A model generated the notes under the pieces. The model was given only the letters and a program-made list of their open reading frames with translations. It was not told the origin of the DNA and ran no database searches. This document shows positions 26,249 through 33,774 of a DNA stretch of 64,000 nt, piece by piece; within the stretch, counting starts at the first letter, position 1; each line of letters begins with the position of its first letter. Source of the DNA: an uncultured Alphaproteobacteria bacterium (GTDB taxonomy: Bacteria; Pseudomonadota; Alphaproteobacteria; Caulobacterales; Caulobacteraceae); contig CAIJOB010000040.1 of NCBI GenBank assembly GCA_903822175.1, positions 1 through 64,000 on the forward strand, given 5' to 3'. The position numbers were made by a program, and so were the translations under genes.

Positions 26249-26721
26249 GCCGACACCGCCCGCTCGGGCCGGGAGATGAACTGCTGATCTCCCGGCTGGA
26301 GGACCTGGCGACCTCGTTGGATGACCTGGGCGGCCGGTTGCGCCGCCTGGTCGCCCGAGGCGTCAGGTTACGTTTCGAGGATGGCCTCGGTCCGCTGTCC
26401 GACCTCGAGACCCAGGCCCTGACCCAGGGCATCCTGATGGCGGCGGACTTTCAGGCGCAGGTGACAGCGCAACGCCTGAAGGCCGAGGTCGTCGGCGCCC
26501 GCGACGCCGGCCTCTTCCCCACCGGCCGGCCTCGCGTCCTCTATCCGCAACAGGTCGCCGAGCTGCGCGCCGCGGGCTTGGGCGCCACGGCCATCGCGCG
26601 ACGGCTCGGCGTTGCTCGGTCCAGCATCTACCGCAAGCTCAGGGAGATCGAGGCCCCGGAGACCCGTCGGCTGAAGCCCTACGCGGCCTCGCCAAACTGC
26701 AGCGACGCCAGCCGGGCATAG
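26245..26721 (+). CDS. Truncated serine-resolvase-like HTH protein
   Basis: A 158-aa protein that aligns by eye with serine resolvases from about their residue 58 on: GDELLISRLEDLATSLDDLGGRLRRL matches the GDxLxVxKLDRLGRxxxD segment, then the long E-helix, then GLFPTGRP and a Hin/resolvase helix-turn-helix (QQVAELRAAGLGATAIARRLGVARSSIYRKL). The N-terminal part with the catalytic serine is absent, and the LDRLGR arginines are replaced (LEDLAT), so recombination is unlikely. It probably binds DNA only. Translationally coupled to urcA; it overlaps the convergent ABC gene by 43 bp. Confidence 0.75.
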   Translation: MSRHRPLGPGDELLISRLEDLATSLDDLGGRLRRLVARGVRLRFEDGLGPLSDLETQALTQGILMAADFQAQVTAQRLKAEVVGARDAGLFPTGRPRVLYPQQVAELRAAGLGATAIARRLGVARSSIYRKLREIEAPETRRLKPYAASPNCSDASRA

Positions 26722-28547
26722 AGCCCGTTCTTGGCCACCAGTTCGTGGTGGGTGCCGGTCTCGACCACGCGGCCCTCGTCCATCACCACGATGCGGTCGG
26801 CCTTGAGTACGGTCGCCAGCCGGTGGGCGATGACCAGCGTCGTGTGGCCGACCATGGCTTCGTCCAGGGCCAGCTGCACCAGCCGCTCGTTCTCGGCGTC
26901 CAGCGCGCTGGTGGCCTCGTCGAGCAGCAGGATGGGCGCGTGGCGGACCAGCGCGCGGGCGATGGCCAGGCGCTGGCGCTGGCCGCCGGAGAGGCTGCGG
27001 GCGCGCTCGCCGATCTGTGTGTCGAGGCCCTGCGGCAGGGCGGCCAGGAAATGCTCGGCCTGGGCGGCCCGAACGGCGGCCTGCACCTCTTCGAGCGTGG
27101 CGCTCTCGCGGCCGAAGCGGACGTTCTCCAGAGCGGTGCCGGAGAACAGCGGCGATTCCTGCGCCACCAGGGCCATGCGCGCGCGGACCTCCACCGGATC
27201 CGCGTCACGCACATCGACCCCATCCAGCAGCACCCGGCCGGCCTGCGGATCGTAGAACCGCAGCAGGAGGCGGAAGACCGTGCTCTTGCCGGCGCCCGAC
27301 GGCCCGACCAGGGCCACGCGCTCGCCCGCCTTCACGTCCAGCGAGAAACCCTTCAGCGCCGGCAGGTCTGGGCGGCCCGGATAGGCGAAGGTCACGTTCT
27401 CCAGCGCCACCTCGCCGCGCGGCGGACTGGCCAGCGCGATGGGATGCGAGGGCGCGGCGATGCCCGGCCGCGCGGCCAGTAGATCGGAGACCCGCTCCAT
27501 GGCGCCGGCCGCTTTCTGTACGTCGCCCCAGCTTTCGCCGAGCGCGCCCACCGAACTGGCGGTAACCACGGCGAGCAGAGCGAACTGCACGAAGGTCCCC
27601 CAGGTCAACTCGCCCTTGAAGACGAAATTGACGCCCAGCCAGAGGATCCAGACGATCCCGCCGAAGATGAGCGTGATCACCGCCGCGGTCATCACCGCGC
27701 GCGCGCTCATCCGGCGAAGCGAGGTGTTGAAGGAGTTCTCCACCGCCTCGCCAAACCGCGCGGCGCCGGCGTCCTCGCGCCCAAAGGCCTGAACGATCTC
27801 CAGCGCGTCCAGCGTCTCGCCGGCGTGGCCGACGGCGCGGGCGAACTGGTCCTGGGTCGAGGCGGTGAGCGCGCGCACGCGCCGGCCGAACAGGAACAGC
27901 GGCGCGATGACGAACGGGAAGGTCAGCAGGATGAGGCCGGTCAGCTTGGGGCTGACGATCAGCATGTAGCCGAGGCCGCCGATCAGCATCAGGATGTTGC
28001 GCAGCGACACCGAGATCGAGGTGGTCAGCAGGTTCTCGACGATCTGGATGTCGGTGGTCAGGCGCGACAGCACCTCGCCCGTCCGCGTCATCAGGAAGAA
28101 GGCCGGATCCAGCGACAGGATGTGGGCGTAGACCGCCTTGCGCAGGTCCGCGACGATCCGCTCGCCAAGCTTGGTGACGAAGAAATAGCGCAGCGCCGAG
28201 GACAGGGCCAAGGCGACCGCGACGCCGCCCAGCGCCCAGAACCACGGCGCCACGCTCGTCACCGCGGCGTGCGCCGCCATCGCCGCGCCCAGCTTGTCGA
28301 CCAGGAAGCGCACCGCGCCGGTCATGCTCAAGGTCGCGCCGGCCGCCACGATCAGGAAGAGCGCCGCCGCCAGGGCGTCCCGCCGGTGTCCGGCCGCAAA
28401 GGGAATGAGATGCCCAAGCGCCCGGACGTTGCGGCTCTTGGCGCGGCGTTCGGCGGCCTCGTCGAGGGATTGGGCTAGCGCCTGGCCGGCGGTCGGGCGG
28501 CCGGCGACATTGGCCTCGGCCGTAAACTCACCGCCGGACTCACTCAT
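26679..28547 (-). CDS. ABC exporter, fused permease-ATPase (MsbA-like)
   Basis: A 622-aa half-transporter that would act as a homodimer. Residues about 40-360 form six membrane helices; the nucleotide-binding domain has Walker A (VGPSGAGKSTVFRLLLRF), signature (RARSLSGGQRQRLAIARAL), Walker B (ILLLDEATSALDAENE) and the H-loop (TLVIAHRLATVL). The intracellular loop LDPAFFLMTRTGEVLSRLTTDIQ is typical of lipid/multidrug exporters. Substrate not determined. A 70-residue N-terminal hydrophilic region is present before the first helix. Confidence 0.9.
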   Translation of the reverse strand: MSESGGEFTAEANVAGRPTAGQALAQSLDEAAERRAKSRNVRALGHLIPFAAGHRRDALAAALFLIVAAGATLSMTGAVRFLVDKLGAAMAAHAAVTSVAPWFWALGGVAVALALSSALRYFFVTKLGERIVADLRKAVYAHILSLDPAFFLMTRTGEVLSRLTTDIQIVENLLTTSISVSLRNILMLIGGLGYMLIVSPKLTGLILLTFPFVIAPLFLFGRRVRALTASTQDQFARAVGHAGETLDALEIVQAFGREDAGAARFGEAVENSFNTSLRRMSARAVMTAAVITLIFGGIVWILWLGVNFVFKGELTWGTFVQFALLAVVTASSVGALGESWGDVQKAAGAMERVSDLLAARPGIAAPSHPIALASPPRGEVALENVTFAYPGRPDLPALKGFSLDVKAGERVALVGPSGAGKSTVFRLLLRFYDPQAGRVLLDGVDVRDADPVEVRARMALVAQESPLFSGTALENVRFGRESATLEEVQAAVRAAQAEHFLAALPQGLDTQIGERARSLSGGQRQRLAIARALVRHAPILLLDEATSALDAENERLVQLALDEAMVGHTTLVIAHRLATVLKADRIVVMDEGRVVETGTHHELVAKNGLYARLASLQFGEAA

Positions 28548-28669
28548 AGGACGCTCAGACCTTGCATTTGCGGCGTCGTTTCTCTATACGCCCGGCTTCC
28601 TCGAACGGCCCCCTCTCAAGGCGGCCAGTCGACCTAGTTCGACGCTCCTTTAGATCAGGCGCCTGCGCG

Positions 28670-28894
28670 ATGAAACAAGACACCCATCCGGACTACCATT
28701 TCATCACCGTGGTGATGACGGACGGCACGTCCTACCAGACCCGTTCCACCTACGGGAAGGAAGGCGCGACGCTGAACCTGGATATCGATCCCAAGACCCA
28801 CCCGGCCTGGACCGGCGGCGGCCACCAGATGCTGGACCGCGGCGGCCGCGTGTCGCGCTTCAACGCCAAGTTCGGCGGCTTTACGCGCAAGTAG
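28670..28894 (+). CDS. rpmE: 50S ribosomal protein L31
   Basis: A 74-aa ribosomal protein of the large-subunit central protuberance. It reads [20 protein letters not shown], then STYGKEG, a Pro-His-rich middle ([10 protein letters not shown]) and FNAKFGGF near the end. No CxxC zinc pair is present, so it is a zinc-independent form. ATG 28670 fits the family start exactly. A strong hairpin follows 44 bp after the stop. Confidence 0.95.
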   Translation: MKQDTHPDYHFITVVMTDGTSYQTRSTYGKEGATLNLDIDPKTHPAWTGGGHQMLDRGGRVSRFNAKFGGFTRK

Positions 28895-28938
28895 GCGTCG
28901 CGCCGACTCGATCGGCGAACGCACTATCCCAAAACAGC

Positions 28939-28965
28939 AACGCCGCGGGTCATCCCCGCGGCGTT
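28939..28965 (+). terminator. Hairpin terminator after rpmE
   Basis: AACGCCGCGGG, a 4-5 nt loop and CCCGCGGCGTT form an 11-bp GC-rich stem, followed by CTGCGTTTC. The weak T-tract means it may rely on the stem. It also lies 29 bp past the 3' end of the opposing rcdA gene and could serve both directions. Confidence 0.7.
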
Positions 28966-28994
28966 CTGCGTTTCAAAGTCGATGGAGCGAAGCC

Positions 28995-29519
28995 TCAGCT
29001 CCCGAACGCGCTCTTCAGGCGGTCCTGTTGCGACAGCACCGGGTGCGGCGCTTCGTCGGCCTCGTGCTCGACGTACATCCGACGGTCGAGGTGGCGAACG
29101 CGTTCGTAGAGGCGTTCCGAGCGGTCCAATAGGGTCACCAGTTCACCCGGCAGCCCCTCGTTGTCGCCGGCTGAGCGGCAGACGTCCTGGGCGGCCAGGC
29201 GGTAGCGTTCCTCGCAGGCCGCATCCGGCGGCATGTCACCTTCGCGCACGGCGCGCTGGACGAGCAGCCAGGAGGCCACCTGCATCAGCCGCGTGGTGAG
29301 CCGCATGCTCTCGGCCGCATAGGCCAGAGCCGCATTGCGGGAGAGCAGCTTGGAGGCCTGGCGACCGGCGCCGTCGAGATAGCCGGCGGTCTCCTCCACG
29401 AGGTCCATGCCCTCCTGGAAGGTGCGCTGGAACAGCTCCGAGCGCGCGAAATCCTGGATCACCTCGGCCCGCCAGGGCCCGGCGACTTTGGACGTCGAAG
29501 AGGCGTTCAGATCACTCAT
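28995..29519 (-). CDS. rcdA: RcdA (DUF1465) adaptor for ClpXP proteolysis
   Basis: A 174-aa helical protein of the DUF1465 family. Recognisable parts are FARSELFQRTFQEGMDLVEETAGYLDG, then LSRNAALAYAAESMRLTTRLMQVASWLLVQRAV, and an acidic, flexible C-terminus. In Caulobacter, RcdA with CpdR and PopA delivers CtrA and other substrates to the ClpXP protease during the cell cycle. Length matches the Caulobacter protein. Next on the same strand upstream is a DUF1192 gene, a usual neighbour in Alphaproteobacteria. Confidence 0.85.
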   Translation of the reverse strand: MSDLNASSTSKVAGPWRAEVIQDFARSELFQRTFQEGMDLVEETAGYLDGAGRQASKLLSRNAALAYAAESMRLTTRLMQVASWLLVQRAVREGDMPPDAACEERYRLAAQDVCRSAGDNEGLPGELVTLLDRSERLYERVRHLDRRMYVEHEADEAPHPVLSQQDRLKSAFGS

Positions 29520-29655
29520 GGGATGCTCAACCTACACGAAAGCCCGCGGAACGGTCGCGGAAAACCGTTAGTGCAACCCGCATGCCAGCCCAGATTGGAC
29601 CAGAAAACCCGTAACAGGCGATCTGGGCGAATTCATGCCGGGTCCCTGCGGCAGA

Positions 29656-29862
29656 TCAGCTCGGCCCCGCGCCGAACAGAGCGTCGGCGGCGGCGCGGCC
29701 GGCCCGCTTGCGGTCGATTTGCGCCTGGCAGCGGGCTATTTCCGACTGCAGCACCTCGATCCGCTCTTCCAGTTCGGCGACCCCGAACAGCTCCAGATCC
29801 TCGCGAATCGCCTCGATAAGGCGCTGGCCGCGGCCAACTCGGACTTCCGCAGGCTCTTCCAT
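29656..29862 (-). CDS. DUF1192 small protein
   Basis: A 68-aa protein starting at ATG 29862 (MEEPAEVRVG). It has a leucine-rich, coiled-coil-like centre (DLELFGVAELEERIEVLQSEIARCQAQIDRK) and ends with ALFG, the DUF1192 pattern. It lies between rcdA and the divergent quinone oxidoreductase, the arrangement seen in many Alphaproteobacteria. Function unknown. Confidence 0.78.
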   Translation of the reverse strand: MEEPAEVRVGRGQRLIEAIREDLELFGVAELEERIEVLQSEIARCQAQIDRKRAGRAAADALFGAGPS

Positions 29863-29972
29863 GACGGACACTACCTTTCCGGTTCCCCGATGGGGCGCTA
29901 TCTGACCGCGCACGCAGCCGAAGCGCAAGTTTGCGCAACCCTCGCGCTAACAGCTTTGCCGGAGCCGTCCAC

Positions 29973-30959
29973 ATGACTGAGATGATGACCGCGATCGCCA
30001 TCGAGGGCGGCAAGGGGCCGGCCGAGGCCCTCAAGGCCGTGCAGATCCCCCGGCCGGAGCCGAAGGAAGGCCAGATCCTAATCCGTGTCGTGGCCGCCGG
30101 GATCAATCGCCCCGACATCATCCAACGCATGGGCTTCTATCCGCCGCCGCCCGGCTCGCCCGAGACCATGGGCCTTGAGGTGGCCGGCGAGGTTGTTACA
30201 GGCGCAGGGCGCTGGAAGGCCGGCGACAAGGTCTGCGCCCTGCTAGGCGGCGGCGGCTATGCGGAATACGCGGTCTGCGATGCGCGCCATGCGCTGCCGA
30301 TCCCCAAGGGGCTCGACATGATCCAGGCCGCAGCCCTGCCAGAGACGGTGTTCACGGTCTTCGCCAATGTCTTCGAACATGGGCGGCTGCAGCCCGGCGA
30401 GACCCTGATGGTCCACGGCGCCACGTCGGGCATCGGGACGACGGCGATCCAGATGGCCAAGGCGCATGGGGCCAAGGTGATCGCCACCGCCCGCGGCGCG
30501 GACAAGGCCGCGACGGCCCGCAAGCTGGGCGCCGACGTCGCCGTGGACGCCAAGACGGAGGATTTCGCCGAGGTCGCCAAAAAGGAGGGCGGCGCTGACG
30601 TGATCCTCGACATGGTCGGCGGGGACTATTTCGCCAAGGACCTGGACGCGCTGAAAATCGATGGCCGCATTGTGTTCATCGCCAGCCTGGGCGGCGGCGA
30701 TGTGACCTTGTCGATCGGCCGGCTGATGCAGAAGCGCGGCGTAGTCACCGGCTCAACGCTGCGCCCCCGCAACCCCGACGAGAAGGCGCGGCTGGCCGCC
30801 GCCGTCGAGGCCCTGGTCTGGCCTTGGATCGAGGCTGGCAAGGTCATCCCCCAGGTCGACGCGACCTTCCCCTTAGCCGAGGCCGCCAAGGCGCACGCCC
30901 ACCTTGAGGACGGAGCCCACGTCGGCAAGATCGTGCTGACGATGGGAGGGCAACCCTAA
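29973..30959 (+). CDS. NAD(P)H:quinone oxidoreductase, zinc-independent MDR family
   Basis: A 328-aa medium-chain dehydrogenase/reductase of the quinone oxidoreductase group. The N-terminal GroES-like domain contains AAGINRPDIIQRMGFYPPPPG; the nucleotide-binding motif is VHGATSGIGTTAIQMAKAHGAKVI, and the zinc cysteines of alcohol dehydrogenases are absent. I start at ATG 29973 (MTEMMTAIAIEGG); the frame is open 14 codons further but those overlap the DUF1192 promoter region. NADPH use is likely; substrate unknown. Confidence 0.9.
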   Translation: MTEMMTAIAIEGGKGPAEALKAVQIPRPEPKEGQILIRVVAAGINRPDIIQRMGFYPPPPGSPETMGLEVAGEVVTGAGRWKAGDKVCALLGGGGYAEYAVCDARHALPIPKGLDMIQAAALPETVFTVFANVFEHGRLQPGETLMVHGATSGIGTTAIQMAKAHGAKVIATARGADKAATARKLGADVAVDAKTEDFAEVAKKEGGADVILDMVGGDYFAKDLDALKIDGRIVFIASLGGGDVTLSIGRLMQKRGVVTGSTLRPRNPDEKARLAAAVEALVWPWIEAGKVIPQVDATFPLAEAAKAHAHLEDGAHVGKIVLTMGGQP

Positions 30960-31249
30960 GGTTGCATTCGGTATCAACCATCGAACGCTGTTACACACCG
31001 GGTTTTTGAATGCCGTGTAAAAAAGCCTCGAAAACGTCATTTTTCAACAAACCGTGTTTTCGAAAAGTGGTTGTATTTTTGCCTCAGGGGAGTTGACGCC
31101 CCGGGAAGGCTGAGCCAATGGAACAAAAAAATCCGCTGGTTTCATTCCTGGCCCGCTGCCGGAAAAGTCATGCAAGATATACCTATTGTTTTCAATGCGA
31201 TATGAAAGCTAAGGAAAGCCATGGAAACACACGAAAAGGCTATTCTTTA
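30960..31249. other. AT-rich non-coding stretch next to a tRNA fragment
   Basis: This 290-bp stretch differs from its surroundings in base composition, with runs such as GTGTAAAAAAGCC, TTTTTCAAC and TTGTATTTTTGCC. A potential stem lies at about 31085-31112 (CAGGGG...CCCCGG within GCCT...AGGC). No convincing gene is seen. It directly abuts the tRNA-Arg 3' fragment and looks like a relic of integrated DNA. Confidence 0.5.
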
Positions 31250-31297
31250 GCCCTCCGAAGGCAAAGGTCACACGTTCGAATCGTGTCGGGTGCGCCA
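31250..31297 (+). tRNA. tRNA-Arg(CCG) 3' fragment (integration scar)
   Basis: The sequence contains a tRNA 3' portion only: anticodon loop CTCCGAA (anticodon CCG), anticodon 3' strand GGCAA, variable loop AGGTC, T-arm ACACG-TTCGAAT-CGTGT, acceptor 3' strand CGGGTGC, discriminator G and encoded CCA. The 5' acceptor strand GCACCCG and D-arm are absent upstream; before 31250 the anticodon stem already mismatches. It cannot fold as a tRNA. Such fragments are left where an element integrated into a tRNA gene. Confidence 0.75.
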
Positions 31298-31310
31298 GCC
31301 GGCTTGAAGG

Positions 31311-31339
31311 AAGGGCGTCCCTTGCGAGGACGCCCTTTT
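31311..31339 (+). terminator. Rho-independent terminator after the tRNA fragment
   Basis: AAGGGCGTCC, loop CTTGCGA, GGACGCCCTT, then TTTTGC form a 10-bp stem with a T-tract, 13 bp past the CCA. It is the expected original terminator of the tRNA-Arg gene, so the right side of the scar is native chromosome. It also lies close to the 3' end of the opposing PEP-CTERM gene. Confidence 0.85.
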
Positions 31340-31343
31340 GCAT

Positions 31344-32018
31344 TCAGACGGCTTGCAGCTTTTGCCGGCGCAGCATCGCGCCAGCCGCACCAAAGCCCAC
31401 GATCATCAGCGCCCAGGACGCCGGTTCCGGCACGCCGCCGGCGAAGCCTGAGCCCTCATTGATCACGATGTGATCGTTGAGCGTGCCGCCGCCGGTCTCC
31501 GCCACGTGCAGCACGACGTCGAAGGTGCTGTTGACGCCGGCGTTGTAGTTGATGTTCCCGACGTTGAAGGTCGGGCTGCCGTTGAGGAATCCGAAGTTCA
31601 GCCGTTCACTGTTGTTGATGTCGCCAAGCGCGGTGGAGCCGTTGTCCGTGAGAGCGAACGGATTGAAGGTCGCGCTTCCGCCGGCCCGGTTGGTGATTGT
31701 GATCGACGCGCCGCTGAGCGGGATGACGCTGCGGCCGGTGTCCGGGTCGATCGCGAAATCGAAGCTGGCGACCTGACCGAGCGCGATGTCGTAGACGTTC
31801 CCCGTCGGAGCGCCAGCGGGCTGCTGGTAGACGTGGGCGCGAAGACCTTCTTCGAGCCCAGGAAGCGAGGCGATGGTCCACTCGCCCGGCATGTAGTTGT
31901 TGCCGCTGCCATAGTTGACGCCGTGAGTGAGCTCAGCGGCGCCGGCGGTGGTGACGCCGAGGCCCAGCGCGAGGGCCGAAGCGGCGATGGCGCCCCCGAA
32001 GAGGAAAATTCTTTTCAT
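31344..32018 (-). CDS. PEP-CTERM sorting domain protein
   Basis: A 224-aa secreted protein with a signal peptide (KRIFLFGGAIAASALALGLG...AA) and a C-terminal PEP-CTERM tail: GGVPEPASWALMIVGFGAAGAMLRR. The mature domain is rich in Asn, Gly and beta-strand patterns (FNPFALTDNGSTALGDINNS) and may be a surface or matrix protein. It shares only the tail and general character with the 6.4-7.0 kb protein. It stops just after the tRNA scar terminator. About 210 bp of control region separates it from the divergent TPR-methyltransferase. Confidence 0.85.
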   Translation of the reverse strand: MKRIFLFGGAIAASALALGLGVTTAGAAELTHGVNYGSGNNYMPGEWTIASLPGLEEGLRAHVYQQPAGAPTGNVYDIALGQVASFDFAIDPDTGRSVIPLSGASITITNRAGGSATFNPFALTDNGSTALGDINNSERLNFGFLNGSPTFNVGNINYNAGVNSTFDVVLHVAETGGGTLNDHIVINEGSGFAGGVPEPASWALMIVGFGAAGAMLRRQKLQAV

Positions 32019-32229
32019 CCAGCTATTCCAAACGCGTCCGATACTTCCCGCACTGGTTCACCGCGGCGCGTCCAGATGAATGCGCACCTAGGGCCTGCGG
32101 GTGCAGACGGCGCGGAATAAGGGTTCAACCGGTCGGGTGCGCCCGCGAATGCCATGATGGTTACCTTGGGTTAACCACGTCGCGGCAGGTTCCGACAGCG
32201 CGCTTCGCGCTGGAGCGACGACCCTTACG

Positions 32230-33726
32230 ATGCCCTTGAGCAGACGTCCCCGGCCAGACGCCGCCGCGCCCCAGGTCCAGGCCGAGGCGCTGGACCCGCT
32301 CATCTCGACCATCATGCCGCCGGTTCCGGAGCCGGCGGTTGGCCTGACCCGCCAGGGCCTGGCGCGCTATGCGGTGGGCGACTATCGCGCCGCCGAGCAG
32401 GCGTTCCGCGCCGTCGTCGAGGTCGCGGGCCACGAGCCCATGGCCTGGAACAACCTGGCGCTGGTGCTGGTGGCGGTGGGCGAGCTGGATCAGGCGGCCG
32501 CGGCGCTACGCCGCTCGCTCAACCTCGACGCCCAGCAGTTCGCCCCCTGGATGAACCTCGCAAGCGCGCTGCTGCGCCAGGGTAAGGCCGATGAGGCGGA
32601 CGCCGCGAGCGCCGCGGCGCTGGTGCTGGATCCGGTCAGCGCCGACGCCTGGCAGGTGGCAGCCTTGGCCCGTCTGCAGCGCGAGAATTTCACCGGCGCC
32701 ACGGCGGCCTTCACCCGCGCCCTGGAGCTGGCCGGCGAGAGCGCGGAGCTGCGGCTCAACCTGGGTGCCGCGCTGTTGAAATGCGGGCGCTTCGAGGCCG
32801 CCGCAGCGAGCCTGGCGGTCGCCGTGGCGCTCGACCCGAGCTCGTTCGTCGCCGTCGAGGTCAAGCAGGCCTGCGACTTCATCGTCGCCGCCATTGAAGG
32901 CGACATGGTCCGTGCGGTCGCGGTCTATCCGTTGGGCCTGCTGGAAACTCCGGCCGAGGCCGACCGGGTGTTCAAGACCGCGCTGCTCCATCTCGACTGG
33001 GCGGGCGAGCGGGCCGCCGCGGGCCTCGTGGCGCAGGCCTGGGCGTCACGCCGGCCGGACAATATCGAGGCGATCCACCTGCGCGACGCGGCGCTGGCGC
33101 ACGCCACGCCACGCCAGCCCGCCGAACTGGTCGCCAAGAGCTTCGACGACATCGCTGACGATTTCGACGACCGCCTGGTGCGCCGCCTGGCCTATCAGGG
33201 CCCAGAACGTCTGGCTGCGCTGATCGCCGGCGCCGCGCCGGCCGATGGCGAGCTGGATGTCCTGGATCTGGGTTGCGGCACCGGCCTTTGCGCCGGCTTC
33301 CTGCGGCCCTACGCCCGCCTGCTGGCCGGCGTGGACCTTTCCGCCGGCATGCTGGCAAAGGCCGCCGCCCGCGGGCTCTACGACCACCTGGAGGCCGCCG
33401 ACCTGCTGGCGGTGCTGGCGCAGGCGCAGGACGGCTGGGACCTGCTGGTGGCCGCCGACACCTTTCCCTATCTGGGCGACCTCACCGCGACGTTCGAGGG
33501 CGCGGCGCGAGCGCTCCGCCAGGGCGGGCTGTTCGCCTTTTCCACGGAAGCCGCGGACGGCGTGAGCTATCTGCTGAAGGGCAACGGCCGCTACGGCCAT
33601 GCCGACGGCTATATCGAACGCCTCGCTTATCGTCGGTTCGAGATCGCGGCGCGCACCACGGCCACCCTGCGCCGCGAGGCCGCCAGCCCCGTCGAGGGCG
33701 GCTTCTACCTGCTGCGGAAGCTCTAG
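32230..33726 (+). CDS. TPR-repeat class I SAM methyltransferase
   Basis: A 498-aa fusion. Residues about 30-190 are TPR repeats (ALARYAVGDYRAAEQAFRAVVE, then WNNLALVLVAVGELDQAAAALRRSL, LNLGAALLKCGRFEAAAASLAV). About 290-490 is a methyltransferase: AKSFDDIADDFDDRLVRRL, the SAM motif VLDLGCGTGLCAGFLRP, and LLVAADTFPYLGDL. The KSFDxxAxxFDxxL motif is seen in small-molecule/ubiquinone-type methyltransferases. Target unknown. It follows a 211-bp gap with a TTAACC sequence but no clear regulatory site. Confidence 0.85.
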   Translation: MPLSRRPRPDAAAPQVQAEALDPLISTIMPPVPEPAVGLTRQGLARYAVGDYRAAEQAFRAVVEVAGHEPMAWNNLALVLVAVGELDQAAAALRRSLNLDAQQFAPWMNLASALLRQGKADEADAASAAALVLDPVSADAWQVAALARLQRENFTGATAAFTRALELAGESAELRLNLGAALLKCGRFEAAAASLAVAVALDPSSFVAVEVKQACDFIVAAIEGDMVRAVAVYPLGLLETPAEADRVFKTALLHLDWAGERAAAGLVAQAWASRRPDNIEAIHLRDAALAHATPRQPAELVAKSFDDIADDFDDRLVRRLAYQGPERLAALIAGAAPADGELDVLDLGCGTGLCAGFLRPYARLLAGVDLSAGMLAKAAARGLYDHLEAADLLAVLAQAQDGWDLLVAADTFPYLGDLTATFEGAARALRQGGLFAFSTEAADGVSYLLKGNGRYGHADGYIERLAYRRFEIAARTTATLRREAASPVEGGFYLLRKL

Positions 33727-33735
33727 GGCCGCGCT

Positions 33736-33774
33736 CTAGAGCTGCCCCAATCTAGAACTGCCCGCCCTAGAACT
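33736..33774. repeat. Triplicate CTAGAnCTG repeat
   Basis: CTAGAGCTG, CTAGAACTG and CTAGAACTG recur at about 15-16 bp spacing between the methyltransferase stop and the autotransporter stop; the first two are followed by CCC. The last copy includes the stop codon of the autotransporter. Probably local slippage; no function assigned. Confidence 0.5.

Noticed and set aside
30960-31297. Group I intron interrupting a tRNA-Arg gene
   Set aside because: Such introns occur in alphaproteobacterial tRNA-Arg genes, but no 5' exon (GCACCCG acceptor strand and D-arm) is found upstream before the quinone oxidoreductase gene, so a split gene is not supported.
31118-31462. 114-aa frame running through the tRNA fragment and terminator
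   Set aside because: It crosses a structural RNA remnant and a rho-independent terminator and overlaps the 3' end of the opposing PEP-CTERM gene; no integrase or other motif is visible.
32160-32180. CtrA-binding site upstream of the TPR-methyltransferase
   Set aside because: TTAC and TTAAC occur close together, but the spacing is 6 bp and the first half is wrong for the TTAA-N7-TTAA consensus.
33736-33774. Short CRISPR-like array
   Set aside because: Three 9-bp near-copies at 15-16 bp spacing are far too short for repeats and spacers, and no cas gene is present.
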